DNA of 64,000 nt, from contig JBBHKE010001924.1 in the NCBI GenBank assembly GCA_037447655.1, forward strand, positions 62,001 through 126,000. The letters run 5' to 3'. The notes under the pieces were generated by a model that was given only the letters and a program-made list of their open reading frames with translations, was not told where the DNA came from and did no database searches. The stretch's first letter is position 1, and each line of letters opens with the position of its first letter. Shown here in pieces: positions 11,247-20,781 of the stretch. Origin of the DNA: Zygnema cylindricum (taxonomy: Eukaryota > Streptophyta > Zygnematophyceae > Zygnematales > Zygnemataceae). A program made the position numbers and the translations under genes.

Positions 11247-12299
11247 TGCAACTCTCAGACCTCCAATGGTCCATAAAGTAGGCAGCTCACAGGAAGCCTC
11301 TAGGATAACCCTGACCCCTTTGTGTTACAGCAAGAATTACTGCCACCTTGGCAGACAAAAAATCTGACCACTTTCACCCGTGTGAATAGAAGACTACCTT
11401 GAGTCGATGGCAAAAAGAATCTCTGAATTTGCTCCTCTGAGCAGTAAGTTATGAAGGGTCAAAGTTGACCTTTTCTACAGGAGCTCTTTGGGAGAGAGGG
11501 GGCTACCTACCAAATTTTCTAAGTCCTACATCCCTTTCTAAACCCTCTAATACTAGAGTACGGCACCAATTACTAGATTGTGTCGTACAGAAAGGTACAG
11601 GGGTCGGAGTACTTTTTGAAAGGCCATCGTATGGCATGGCCAAAAAGATGAGGCTTACCATATCCGGATTTGTTCCGATATTCTCCGTAGATGCCGCAAG
11701 CCAATGATGTCGTGCAACGTGGTACTTGACGTGGCGTTGACCAAGAAACGCCAAAGCGCCTATTCCGCGATCTCGACGCCTATCGTGGCCGTTCGATCAA
11801 AACCGGCTTTTGATTCTAGTCGTCAAAAATCAATGCGCGGTATTGGTTTTGCCGTCGAAACAAATGCAAGATATTCATTTCGCGAAGTACCTTACGCTGT
11901 ACGTATATTTTAACTGTGTCTATGTTACATGTCTGTTCGCGCCATTAAATGAATTTATGTAATCGTACAACTTCAAATACCTATTGAACCTTATATATCT
12001 CAGCACTGATCCTAGACTATAAGATAATGCTACCGGCTATCGCTGACTTAACAGCCGGCAGGTATCAAAATCAAATCCTGGGCCCGTCAAGTATATTTTG
12101 GTAAATCTACCAAAATCTACCGTATGTCTCTCTATCTCTAGACAGCATAGGCTGCCATGGCTCTAGCTCCCTCTCTAACCTTCAGTGACTGCGACAAGTG
12201 TGGGAGATGAAGAGAGGAGTTAGAGACAGATTGCCTCGGCTTCTTTTCTGCATTTCATATTAGACCTAGAAAATATTAAAAGAACCATCAATTTCTACA
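11247..12299 (-). mobile_element. 5' LTR of the second minus-strand Copia copy
   Basis: A full-length LTR of 1,053 bp (TGTAGAAATTGATGG at 12299 to AGAGTTGCA at 11247 on the minus strand). It precedes the degenerate primer binding site and the gag relic on its downstream side. It serves as the complete reference copy for the fragments at 1.5 and 6-8 kb. Confidence 0.85.
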
Positions 12300-12300
12300 G

Positions 12301-12525
12301 ATGAAACTCCAAGATGATTATGAAAACGTTGTTAACAGGGTTCAGGATTTGTCAGATCATCGATGGATCTAGAACTCCGTTGTGGGGATGATTTTGGGTT
12401 GAGAAAGCACAATTGAGATTCCGAGACGATGAAAGAGTGTTCAAGCATTGGTTAGTGGAACTAATTGGGGAGATAAGGATTCCAAAAAACCTTATGGAAA
12501 ATTTGGTTAACTTCCAGAAAGGTAA
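12301..12525 (+). pseudogene. Copia gag fragment, plus strand
   Basis: MKLQDDYENVVNRVQDLSDH starts right at the edge of the minus-strand LTR and aligns with MKLPDEYENIVNRVQELNDN of the gag at 15286. In-frame stops follow (for example after RWI and ILG). The fragment ends in KDSKKPYGKFG. Confidence 0.75.
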
Positions 12526-12539
12526 TTGACCATCATTGG

Positions 12540-13130
12540 AAAAATATCCAGTATGGAATCCGACCTCTGGAAGGTGACCAAGGACTAGCTCCCTATGGGG
12601 CAACCTCTTTTGGCGCGAGGTAGGAGACGCTTTCTTATTCTCCTTGGCCTGGGCTCTTGCGGCCTCCGCCAAAGATGGAAATTGCTCGGGGGTTAGGCTG
12701 GGTAGAGGTGGAGGAACGAGTTCCTCGACCGGTTCTTTAAGTGGAGAATCAAACATAGATGCCCTTGGGACCGATTCCTCTGGCATGTGAGAATCTTCCC
12801 CCTCTACAAAAACCTCCAGACTACCTTTCCCTTTGGACTCGATGCCTGATGATCCCCTATTCTGAGTTCCCTCCCCCCCCATTGGGTGATAGTAGCGTGG
12901 AAGAACTTAAACAAAAATGGGAACCTAACTTCCTTCCCCTAAGGGATACACCAAAGTCAAAAGCTCCTATCCTCTCTAATCCAAGCGGACGGGTAGCTTT
13001 TTCAGTACTGTGCTTATCCACTGAAAGTCTAACCAATGCTCCCTCAAAACCCTTTGTTCCGATCCAAAAGGTTCTAGCAGCCTACTCCGACAAAAACGCC
13101 GCCAAAGCTAAAAAATGACTGCTTAAGGGG
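12540..13130. other. Possible decayed coding region of unknown kind
   Basis: The minus-strand frame (to 12882) has a proline-rich, acidic stretch with SLTPEQFPSLAEAARAQAKE. The plus-strand frame (to 13118) has SVEELKQKWEPNFLPLRD and a lysine-rich end. Neither resembles Copia. The minus-strand composition could be a LINE ORF1 N-terminus, but I cannot establish this. Confidence 0.25.
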
Positions 13131-13859
13131 ACCCAAATGAACTCCCACCCAGAAATAAAGGAAATAAACAAAATTGGTCGTTTCAGATTTAACAATATCA
13201 CCTTGCCCCAGAAAATAGAATAAAAGATAGAATTAACGATGATAGCAAAGCAAGCTCAACGTACCTCGGAAAGCAACGATGACAAAGAGAGAAGACGAAA
13301 TCTCTCACCCCTCGGTTTCCGCAACTCGGAACTGACATGACTCTTTTCGGTTTGAACAGCAAAAAGTCCAAATCTCTCAAAGGATGGATAGTGCCAACTA
13401 CCCGCCCGAACTACGATCTCCACAAAAGATAGATTCAAAACCAAGATGGCAATAGAGTCACACACACACTCAAGACAAAGATTCTCCAACAGAAGGTTTT
13501 CTTGCAATTTCTGGGGGTTTACTCAAGAGACAGTACTGAAAAAGCCACCCGTCTCCTTTGGACCCAAGTGCCTTATACATCAAAGTTTGTCCAGAGTTAG
13601 GTCCACAAGGTCAAGGCTATACAATTAACCGATGAGCGGAGAACAAGTGCTATTGAACTGACTTAAGAAAAAATAATCCGTACCACACTTGGGGCAAAAA
13701 GTTAGAATTCCGACTGTGGCTAGATCCGCGGCCGAAAGTCAAAATTCGTTCCACTATTATAAGTACTGAAAATGACACGAAACGCCAAACTTTGACCTAA
13801 TGTAATTAATGGACCGAAAGTCAGTTGGACCTGCACTGAATTCCTACTGACATTTAACA
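13131..13859. other. Stretch with no recognised feature
   Basis: Only short ORFs without domains on either strand. The right part, from about 13640, may already belong to the divergent LTR that follows, but I could not find a TG start. Confidence 0.3.
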
Positions 13860-14632
13860 ACACAATCTAGACGACAATCCAAATAGTGACGTGGCGTTCC
13901 ACAATGTACCCCCCATGAGGGCTGGTGGCACCTAGTCCCATGTGACGAAATTGCAATTCGAGGCGAAATAACTTTGTCGTCCGGCCTCCGTTATATGCGA
14001 AATAAAGTGCGTAGGGATCCGTGTAGAAAATACAATAATATTGTCCGATTTGGTGCACTCCCTTCTCCATACACTGGTGACCGTACAGGGTTGAAAGGGG
14101 CCCAAAAATCCTGGGTGAAATAAGTTGTGCCGAAAACGCACACGAGCTTGACAGTTTTTCGATCGGACGGCTCATAGTGGAGCCGACTCACCGGGGTGGA
14201 CATTTGGCGGTTTTTGAGATAATTTCGACGGATGACACATGGCAAGCCATGGGTGGTCAGCAGACATTACGGGGAAAATGACTACGGCTCAGGAAATGAC
14301 AGACGTCAACGGAACGGCCATGCCGTACCATGGCCGTAGAAGAAGTACAGCGGCACCTGTACCTTTTTTTACCTTACATTCTTGTGATTGGTTAGTTACA
14401 ATAGTAATAGGAGGTTGAGAGAGGGATTTAAGACTAAGATATTTTTTGAGGCGCCTCTGTGAGAGATATTTTGTATCTCTAGGCCATCTTTGGCCAACCA
14501 TACTTTAATGCTCGAGGAGCAAATTGAGTGATTCTATTTACGTTCGACTCAGGGGAGTCAGGCCTTCACAAAGGTGAAAGTGGTGAGAAAATTCTGGACA
14601 TTTTGCCGACCAATAGAGGTCACGGAATTACA
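13860..14632 (+). mobile_element. Divergent 5' LTR of a plus-strand Copia element (start uncertain)
   Basis: The block shares the order of landmarks with the other LTRs: CGATCGGACGGC, a GGCCGTAGAAGAAGTAC..GGCACCTGTAC segment near 14340-14370, GAGAGGGATTTAAGACTAAG, CTCAGGGGAGTC and a terminal GAATTACA at 14625-14632. Sequence identity is lower than among the others, so it is a sub-family or an older copy. Confidence 0.6.
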
Positions 14633-14647
14633 AGTTATGGGCTCACA
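14633..14647 (+). other. Half-tRNA-iMet primer binding site
   Basis: AGTTATGGGCTCACA follows the LTR end directly and matches the tRNA-iMet anticodon-arm complement at 12 of 15 positions, with the central TTATGGGC intact. The GGGTGCCC block follows, as in the other copies. Confidence 0.65.
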
Positions 14648-14696
14648 CTCTAGGGTGCCCATTTTTGAGGGAAATGGGTTTATTTATTGAGAAGCT

Positions 14697-15657
14697 ATGG
14701 TGAAAGGTACCTTAATTGTAAAACACCATTGGGGGATAGTATCGGGGTATGTGAGGTGTCCTGCACCGAGCATTGGAGCCCCACCAGGTTTCGGAGGATC
14801 TCAATTTCAAGGAGCATCTGGACTGGGCAGAAAAGTGCCTAAAGCCTCGGAGGAAGCTAAGGACGATGAAAAAACCATCATCATGAATGGAGAGAAAGGG
14901 AAGGAGAAAGCCATACTTGCGACAACTGGAGGAGCAACAATCGGAGTAGTAATCACACCTGCTGTACAAAAAACAAAGGAGAATGACCAGGAGGTTTGAC
15001 ACTACAAAAATGAGGTGGCCAAACATGTCGTTTTGAGGAATCTCACAGAAGCAATTGCTCTTCCCCTTTTGAATCTAACTAAGTCTGCGGAAGTCTGGAA
15101 GTCTCTAGTGAGCCTGTATAAGAGTGGAACTATCCAGGAACAACAGCTAGCAAACCAAAAAATACAAGCCTATGTTTATAAATGTTGTAGCATGTTAGAT
15201 TTTTGTAATGATATTGCTGGACTTTATGTTGAACTTGAGAGTGCAAGAAAGGTAGAGAGAAAAACATAAAGTCAATACTCTTATCATGAAACTTCCAGAT
15301 GAGTATGAAAATATTGTAAACCGTGTTCAGGAATTAAATGACAACCGATGGATTTGGAACTCCGTTGTTAGGATGATCTTGGTCCGGGAGAATAATCTAG
15401 AACTCCGTCGAGGAAATCCTAGTATTCAAGCACTTGCTGCAGGGACAGATTGGAAGAACCAAAATGAAAGGAAACCTTACAAGCCTTTCGTTGGAGGGGG
15501 AAAAGAAGGATTATCTAAGGGACCAGGAAAGGGTTCCCCAAAAGGAGTATGCCATGTTTGCAAGAAACCTGGGCATTACATGGCAAATTGCACCAGATTG
15601 GCGCAGCTACGAATGAAAGATGGACAGGCAAATTCCAGTCAAGTAGGTCACGTATAA
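14697..15657 (+). pseudogene. Copia gag with CCHC zinc knuckle (nearly intact, then truncated)
   Basis: Capsid/nucleocapsid polyprotein of the plus-strand Copia element. It starts MVKGTLIVKHHWGIVSGYV and is open to 14999, then continues in shifted frames (15015-15269 and 15286-15657). Landmarks are SGTIQEQQLANQKIQAYVYK, MKLPDEYENIVNRVQELNDN and the RNA-binding knuckle CHVCKKPGHYMANC at about 15550-15591. The element is cut off just after the knuckle by a MITE fragment, so protease, integrase and reverse transcriptase are missing. Confidence 0.85.
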
Positions 15658-15705
15658 TACGTAGAAATTGGAAAAAATGAAAAAATCGCGCGATTTGAAC
15701 AACTA
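15655..15705 (+). mobile_element. Right-end fragment of the TAGTTGTTCAAA MITE
   Basis: This fragment is about 50 bp. ATACGTAGAAATTGG..AAAAAATCGCGCGATTTGAACAACTA is nearly the same as the right end of the element at 16637-17562. It is fused to the truncated gag. Confidence 0.65.
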
Positions 15706-15718
15706 GGATTATAATGTA

Positions 15719-16531
15719 TAGTGTTGTGTATCGCTAAAAAATTTATCGCAATAACACCGATACCGATAGTTATCGCTTATCGAACGGTCAGAGGTGTCGT
15801 TATATCGGCCCGTGACCAACAAATTCCATATCGGCGATGACTTAAAAAAATATAGTATGCATACAATAGTACTATACAACATACATACTGTATTATATTA
15901 TTGACTTTATATTGCGTAGGATATCACGTGTAAGAATCTGTTCCGTATCCTGTTTAACTGATATTTATTACGGACAACGCGACACATAAACGTTGACAAA
16001 TTTATATTAATAGTTTATAGTTCTAAAACTAAAGTACCGAAATGGAAAAATTAAATTACATTGTAAATTTGGAAAATCAAACTTTTTCGAAACCGGACGA
16101 ACTGACGAACAAAGCAGACGAACAAATCAATCAGACTCCCGCCATTAAGTGCCATTTATAAAAATATAACAGTCAAAAGGACATTATGGAAGGGTATGGG
16201 AGCGTGGAACCCAAGTCAAACTCCCTTATATTAGAAATAATGAAGCAAATATCGCGATTTTTTACCGAAATCGGGGGTAAGGGGGTTCGCATCGCGTCAG
16301 GGGAATAACCCGTACAGTTGAGTTTACTGGCCGTACATTTATCTGTATGGTCGTACAATTATCGCCGATAGTTATCGATATCAGTGTTATCGCCGATAAA
16401 CAACCGATATTATTGGTTGTTTATCGGCGATGACACCGATGTCGATATATGGTACAAATATATCGATTATCGGCAACCGGAAAAAAGGTTCATATGGGTT
16501 ATCGACAAATCCTTACCGATACACAACACTA
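15719..16531. mobile_element. hAT-like MITE, copy 1
   Basis: An 813-bp non-autonomous element with terminal inverted repeats TAGTGTTGTGTATCG and its complement CGATACACAACACTA. Flanks ATAATGTA (15711-15718) and ATAGTATA (16532-16539) agree at 6 of 8 positions, consistent with an old 8-bp target duplication. The interior has many TATCGGCGATAA-type inverted motifs and no coding region. It is related to the copy at 29131. Confidence 0.78.
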
Positions 16532-16636
16532 ATAGTATAGTCAAGTATGTTATAGTATATTATAGCATATTATTGATTTATTGTATAATTATAGTATGTT
16601 ATAGTATATTATAGTATATTATAGTATATTATAACA

Positions 16637-17562
16637 TAGTTGTTCAAACCGCATTTTACGCACGATTCAAACGTGCGAATTATACGTAAGTTACACATTG
16701 AAGGATTTTAAAAAATCGCTAAAATCGTTAATGGATTTGTATCCGTACTATTCCGTACATGTAAAAAAAATTGAATTTTACATGTACCGCAGTTTGTACA
16801 TTTCCCATTAAATGAGCGCTTAACATATGTTTTTCTTTGAATTATTATCACACTCCATGTGTGCATCGGAATTCCCACATCAGCTGGTTACGGACGATTT
16901 GTGACAGGATATAAGGGCAACCTATAAGGCCGGGTTCAAATCATGGCTAACACTACATTTTTGTCATCTACCTTTTTGTCAGAGTCATGTTTTCCGTCTG
17001 GTTGGGACTATCAGACTGCCAGCCATGGCCTTCTCTCTCTTTCTCTCAGGGAGCATACGGCTTTGATTGTAACTGCTTCGACAACGGCTTGAATGACAAT
17101 TTCACTAACCACTGTTGTTTTTGAAAAGCTTTAAGTCTCAGCAAATTAGTAGGACGGCGGAAAAATAGATATATATGGACACGCGTCATCACTTGAATCA
17201 CAGTACAGGTTTTTGGCACCGAAAACGCAGCTGCGACGCAGATGGAACAAGCGCAGCTGCGGTTATTGTTGATATGTTCTGTACGGACGACCGCAGCCTG
17301 CGACGCAACGGGTCAAACGCAACTGCGGATATTTTGGTACATAACAACGCAGTTGCTACGCAACAAGACAAACGCAGCTGCGATGAACTTTTGTATGTGA
17401 TAACGTCCGTACATTTCCTGTAAAAAGCCGTACATTTCCGTAAATTTTCCGTTCAGTTTACCGGATAGAAAGTACTCCGCGCTTTTTTGAGATTTTTCCA
17501 AAAGTCACGAATTATACGTAGAAATCGGAAAAAAGGAAAAAATCGCACGATTTGAACAACTA
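16637..17562. mobile_element. Non-autonomous element with TAGTTGTTCAAA ends
   Basis: A 926-bp element whose ends are TAGTTGTTCAAACCG and, at the right, CGATTTGAACAACTA. Both sub-ends carry CGAATTATACGTA motifs. The interior holds repeats of GCAGCTGCG-type decamers (17210-17390). The TIR style is hAT-like, but the AT-rich flanks do not show a clear 8-bp duplication. Confidence 0.65.
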
Positions 17563-17914
<352 letters not shown>

Positions 17915-17924
17915 TATACTATAG

Positions 17925-18073
17925 TTACTTTATAATATAGATGGGTGTGGATTTTGAGTCCTCAAGAAACCCGACATTGCAAACTGTCCAATCTTTTTGC
18001 TGAAACTCATAATTGACATCCATGGCAATATTCGGGTGCCCAGACAACTGCCATTCCACATAAACCTTGCTTT
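17925..18073 (-). CDS. Possible terminal exon of an unidentified gene
   Basis: On the minus strand a good 3' splice site (AACTTGGGCAG) at 18074 opens a 149-nt reading frame that ends at TAA (17925-17927). It encodes about 48 residues including VYVEWQLSGHPNIAMD and WTVCNVGFLED. The composition is clearly protein-like, with an aromatic, tryptophan-rich pattern unlike the random ORFs nearby. I do not recognise the family. An upstream exon ending in phase 1 would be needed and is not securely identified. Confidence 0.35.
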
Positions 18074-18379
18074 CTGCCCAAGTTTACAAAATTGAGGTTA
18101 TAAAACTCTTTAAAAAAAAAATGACACTTGAACCGTACATCAACAGGATTAGCTCATTTGGCGTAGAATTATTACGTACACTAGTTTACCGATGTCCGCA
18201 TAAAAACTGCAAAAAAAATAGCAAAAAGACTAGTCAACAAGATATAACACCACATATTCCCATGGATGTGGAAACCAAGCTCAATTGCTCTCCTAGGAGT
18301 GCAACCAATTGTGAGTAACATACTCAGCTTTTTAAATCGGCCAATAGAGGCTGCAAAGTTATTACAAATAGCCTAAGAT

Positions 18380-18504
18380 ATAAAAATGTTTCAAAACTTG
18401 ACAGAACTGTGATTTTGCCGGATAGAAAAGCTCAAAGAATAGAGGTGCAATAAGTGATGAGGAATGCTCATCCATTGGTCGCAGCCCCTTGACTTGGACA
18501 TATT
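18380..18504 (-). CDS. Possible exon upstream of the 17.9-kb exon (donor unknown)
   Basis: After an acceptor-like CAATTTGCAG at 18505 the minus strand reads YVQVKGLRPMDEHSSSLIAP and continues LFFELFYPAKSQ. The reading looks protein-like, but I could not choose a donor. It may belong to the same gene as the exon at 17925-18073. Confidence 0.25.
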
Positions 18505-18519
18505 CTGCAAATTGTGACT

Positions 18520-19931
18520 AGCAGTTATTGAAACCATGATGATGATAATATAATTATAGATCGTTGGATCGTAACATTTGTATTCACGAACAATATTTAA
18601 CCTTTAAGATGACACATCCCCTACACATTTATAACAAACACAATGATTGTTGGACGAAAAGACAACTTGTTGCCACATTATTCAGGCGAGTTAGGTGTTA
18701 ATGCTAAAAGATATTCAACTTTCCACATTAAGTGTTGGGAATACCTTCTCTTATCTCTTTCGAACATCGTCTTATTTGAAGTCCTTTCCGTCCGTGACTT
18801 CATTGGCTTTATTGCTCGGAGAACTGAACTTGTGACCGCGTATAAAATTAAAATGAGTTTGAGTCGGTGAAACCGTTGAGTCTGAGCCAGTGCGTTATCC
18901 TCGTCACATGATGGCGTCAGGTATAACACTGTGAAGCGTTATTAGAGGAAAAAAAATATTTGTGTGGGCTTTATATCAATGTTACGAATTCGGTTTCGGA
19001 TGACGTGGTGCTAAAGAACCAATTAAAGAACCAACGTTGAGAAACAAACAATTAATGTTATTGATTCTATTTTAGTTTTGAGGAATAAAATCCTATTATT
19101 TTGTTAATACCACATTAGGCTGAGCAGTGAAACTATTGTTTTGTTTCATAAACCGCGTTAACATAACTTGTTGATTCTTCTGTTTTCTTACTGATACATG
19201 TTGATTGTACTCTTTGTTTTATCACAATTTTGTTGCTATGCTCGAAGTTCTCGAGAATAAATTTTTCACTGTATGTTTTAATCTATCATTTATTCTAAAT
19301 TCAACGTAAACAGGTATATTTTGAGGCTAGTGCAAAACAATTTGAGCTTTATGTAATATCGTGTATCGCGTATCGCGGGAAGTGTTGTGAACCGTGAAAA
19401 ATGAACTACAATACCCACAGTCGTGCGAAAAATATATTGGGTTTTATGATACGATATACAAGTTTATTCAACCAAAATAGAATACAAACTTCGTGCTGTA
19501 TGTACTTGAACTACGTGCAGAGTGAAACAACTTTGTACAGTATATGCACTCTGTTTTCTGCGATGCATCGGTATAATTCGTGCATACTGTCATTTCCTTT
19601 ACATTGGTTTGGAAAATAGTTCAGCGCATCGGCGATTGTGTTTTTTGATGTAAGACGCAACACTAGATTTGAAACAAAGAAATCGAACACGCATACCCGG
19701 ATATAGGGAGGTGCATATGTGCTTGTGGAAATCTGTCTGGAAATTCCTCCAATCTTAATTGTGAAAAATTCAGAGAAAAAGTTGTAACTTGATCCTGGTT
19801 CTATACTGCAACCGAACCTTTTCTTACTGTTCACGCCAGTGCATCAGACCTGGATTTCAGACATGCAAGCAAATTTCAACTCATTAGGTCCAACATTTGA
19901 GCGTTGCACTCAAGAACTAGCTTCTCTTAAC
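18520..19931. other. No gene recognised
   Basis: AT-rich DNA with only short, unremarkable ORFs. A TGTAAT..GTATCGCGTATCGCG motif near 19350 is the only local oddity. Confidence 0.4.
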
Positions 19932-20123
19932 TACACCACCCATCGCTATTAGAGTTGAACACTTTCGTGATTGACTGTTGGTATTCCGAGGCAAGCAATT
20001 GGAAGGAAACAGTCATACCCTTCGATCGTGATGTCACGGTTGACAATCAGAAAACTGTGAGACGAGAAAAAGCTCTGTGACTGCCTGAAAAACATTTAAC
20101 TCTTAAGAGCGATGGGCAGTTTA
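19932..20123. mobile_element. Short TA-flanked MITE (192 bp)
   Basis: Left end TACACCACCCATCGCTATTAG and right end complementary to TAAACTGCCCATCGCTCTTAA, each including the flanking TA. It belongs to the same broad family as the elements at 21020, 35849 and 52242. Confidence 0.6.
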
Positions 20124-20557
20124 CACAGCATCCAAAAGCAAAAAAGAGTGAGCAACAGCAACAACACATAGGACTGTACATTGAATTACGGCCAACAATT
20201 GCATGCCAACTTCCAGATAAGAAAACCATAAACCCGTCAACTAAGTAGATGTGATACCCACACATTTGCAGTATCTCCTCAAGGAAAACGGAGAAAAAAG
20301 TGTTTGTTAAAGAAAAAATTTCAATGTACAATTGTAAGTAGTCAAGTACAACCTGTTTAAGGTCTACGTATCCCCACACTAGAAATAAAACTAGAGATGG
20401 AAATAAAAGCAGGACTACCTTTGTTACAAACGGAGCGTGGTTGGTCAAGTTTCAAGTACTTGACAAGAGAGCCTCACAGAGCACATCACCACAAGCTATC
20501 TACAAGTATTACATATGCCAGAAAAGCTTTGCATAAGCCATTTGATATGAACATGTT

Positions 20558-20781
20558 CTACAAACGATGGTCCCCTAACTCTGTTTCAAGCTCATCATCC
20601 TCGTCAAAGAGTTGCATGAACTTCATCGTCTCGTCTTTCTTGCCCTTCTCAATAATCTTCTTCTTTACAAGGTAAGCAAAAAGGCTCAACCCCAACAAAA
20701 CTACAAGGACGCCAAAGCTGATTAATATCCAAAAAATGATGGAAAACGAAGACCCCGTTTCGTCACCCATGTCCGATGACC
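20558..20781 (-). CDS. Exon 4 of the membrane-protein gene (TM helix and tail)
   Basis: Acceptor CAACACAG|GGTCATC in phase 1. Encodes the transmembrane segment, a KKKIIEKGKK basic stop-transfer stretch and an acidic C-terminus ending at TAG. Confidence 0.83.

Noticed and set aside
12352-12882. 176-codon minus-strand ORF as a host gene
   Set aside because: Partly overlaps a plus-strand Copia gag fragment and has no exon partners; kept only as an uncertain relic.
16900-16960. Possible tRNA around GGGTTCAAATCATGG
   Set aside because: No acceptor or anticodon stem can be formed around it.
20047-20448. 133-codon minus-strand ORF with Cys runs
   Set aside because: Overlaps a MITE end and the 3' flank of the membrane-protein gene; low-complexity Cys/Leu composition and no homology recognised.
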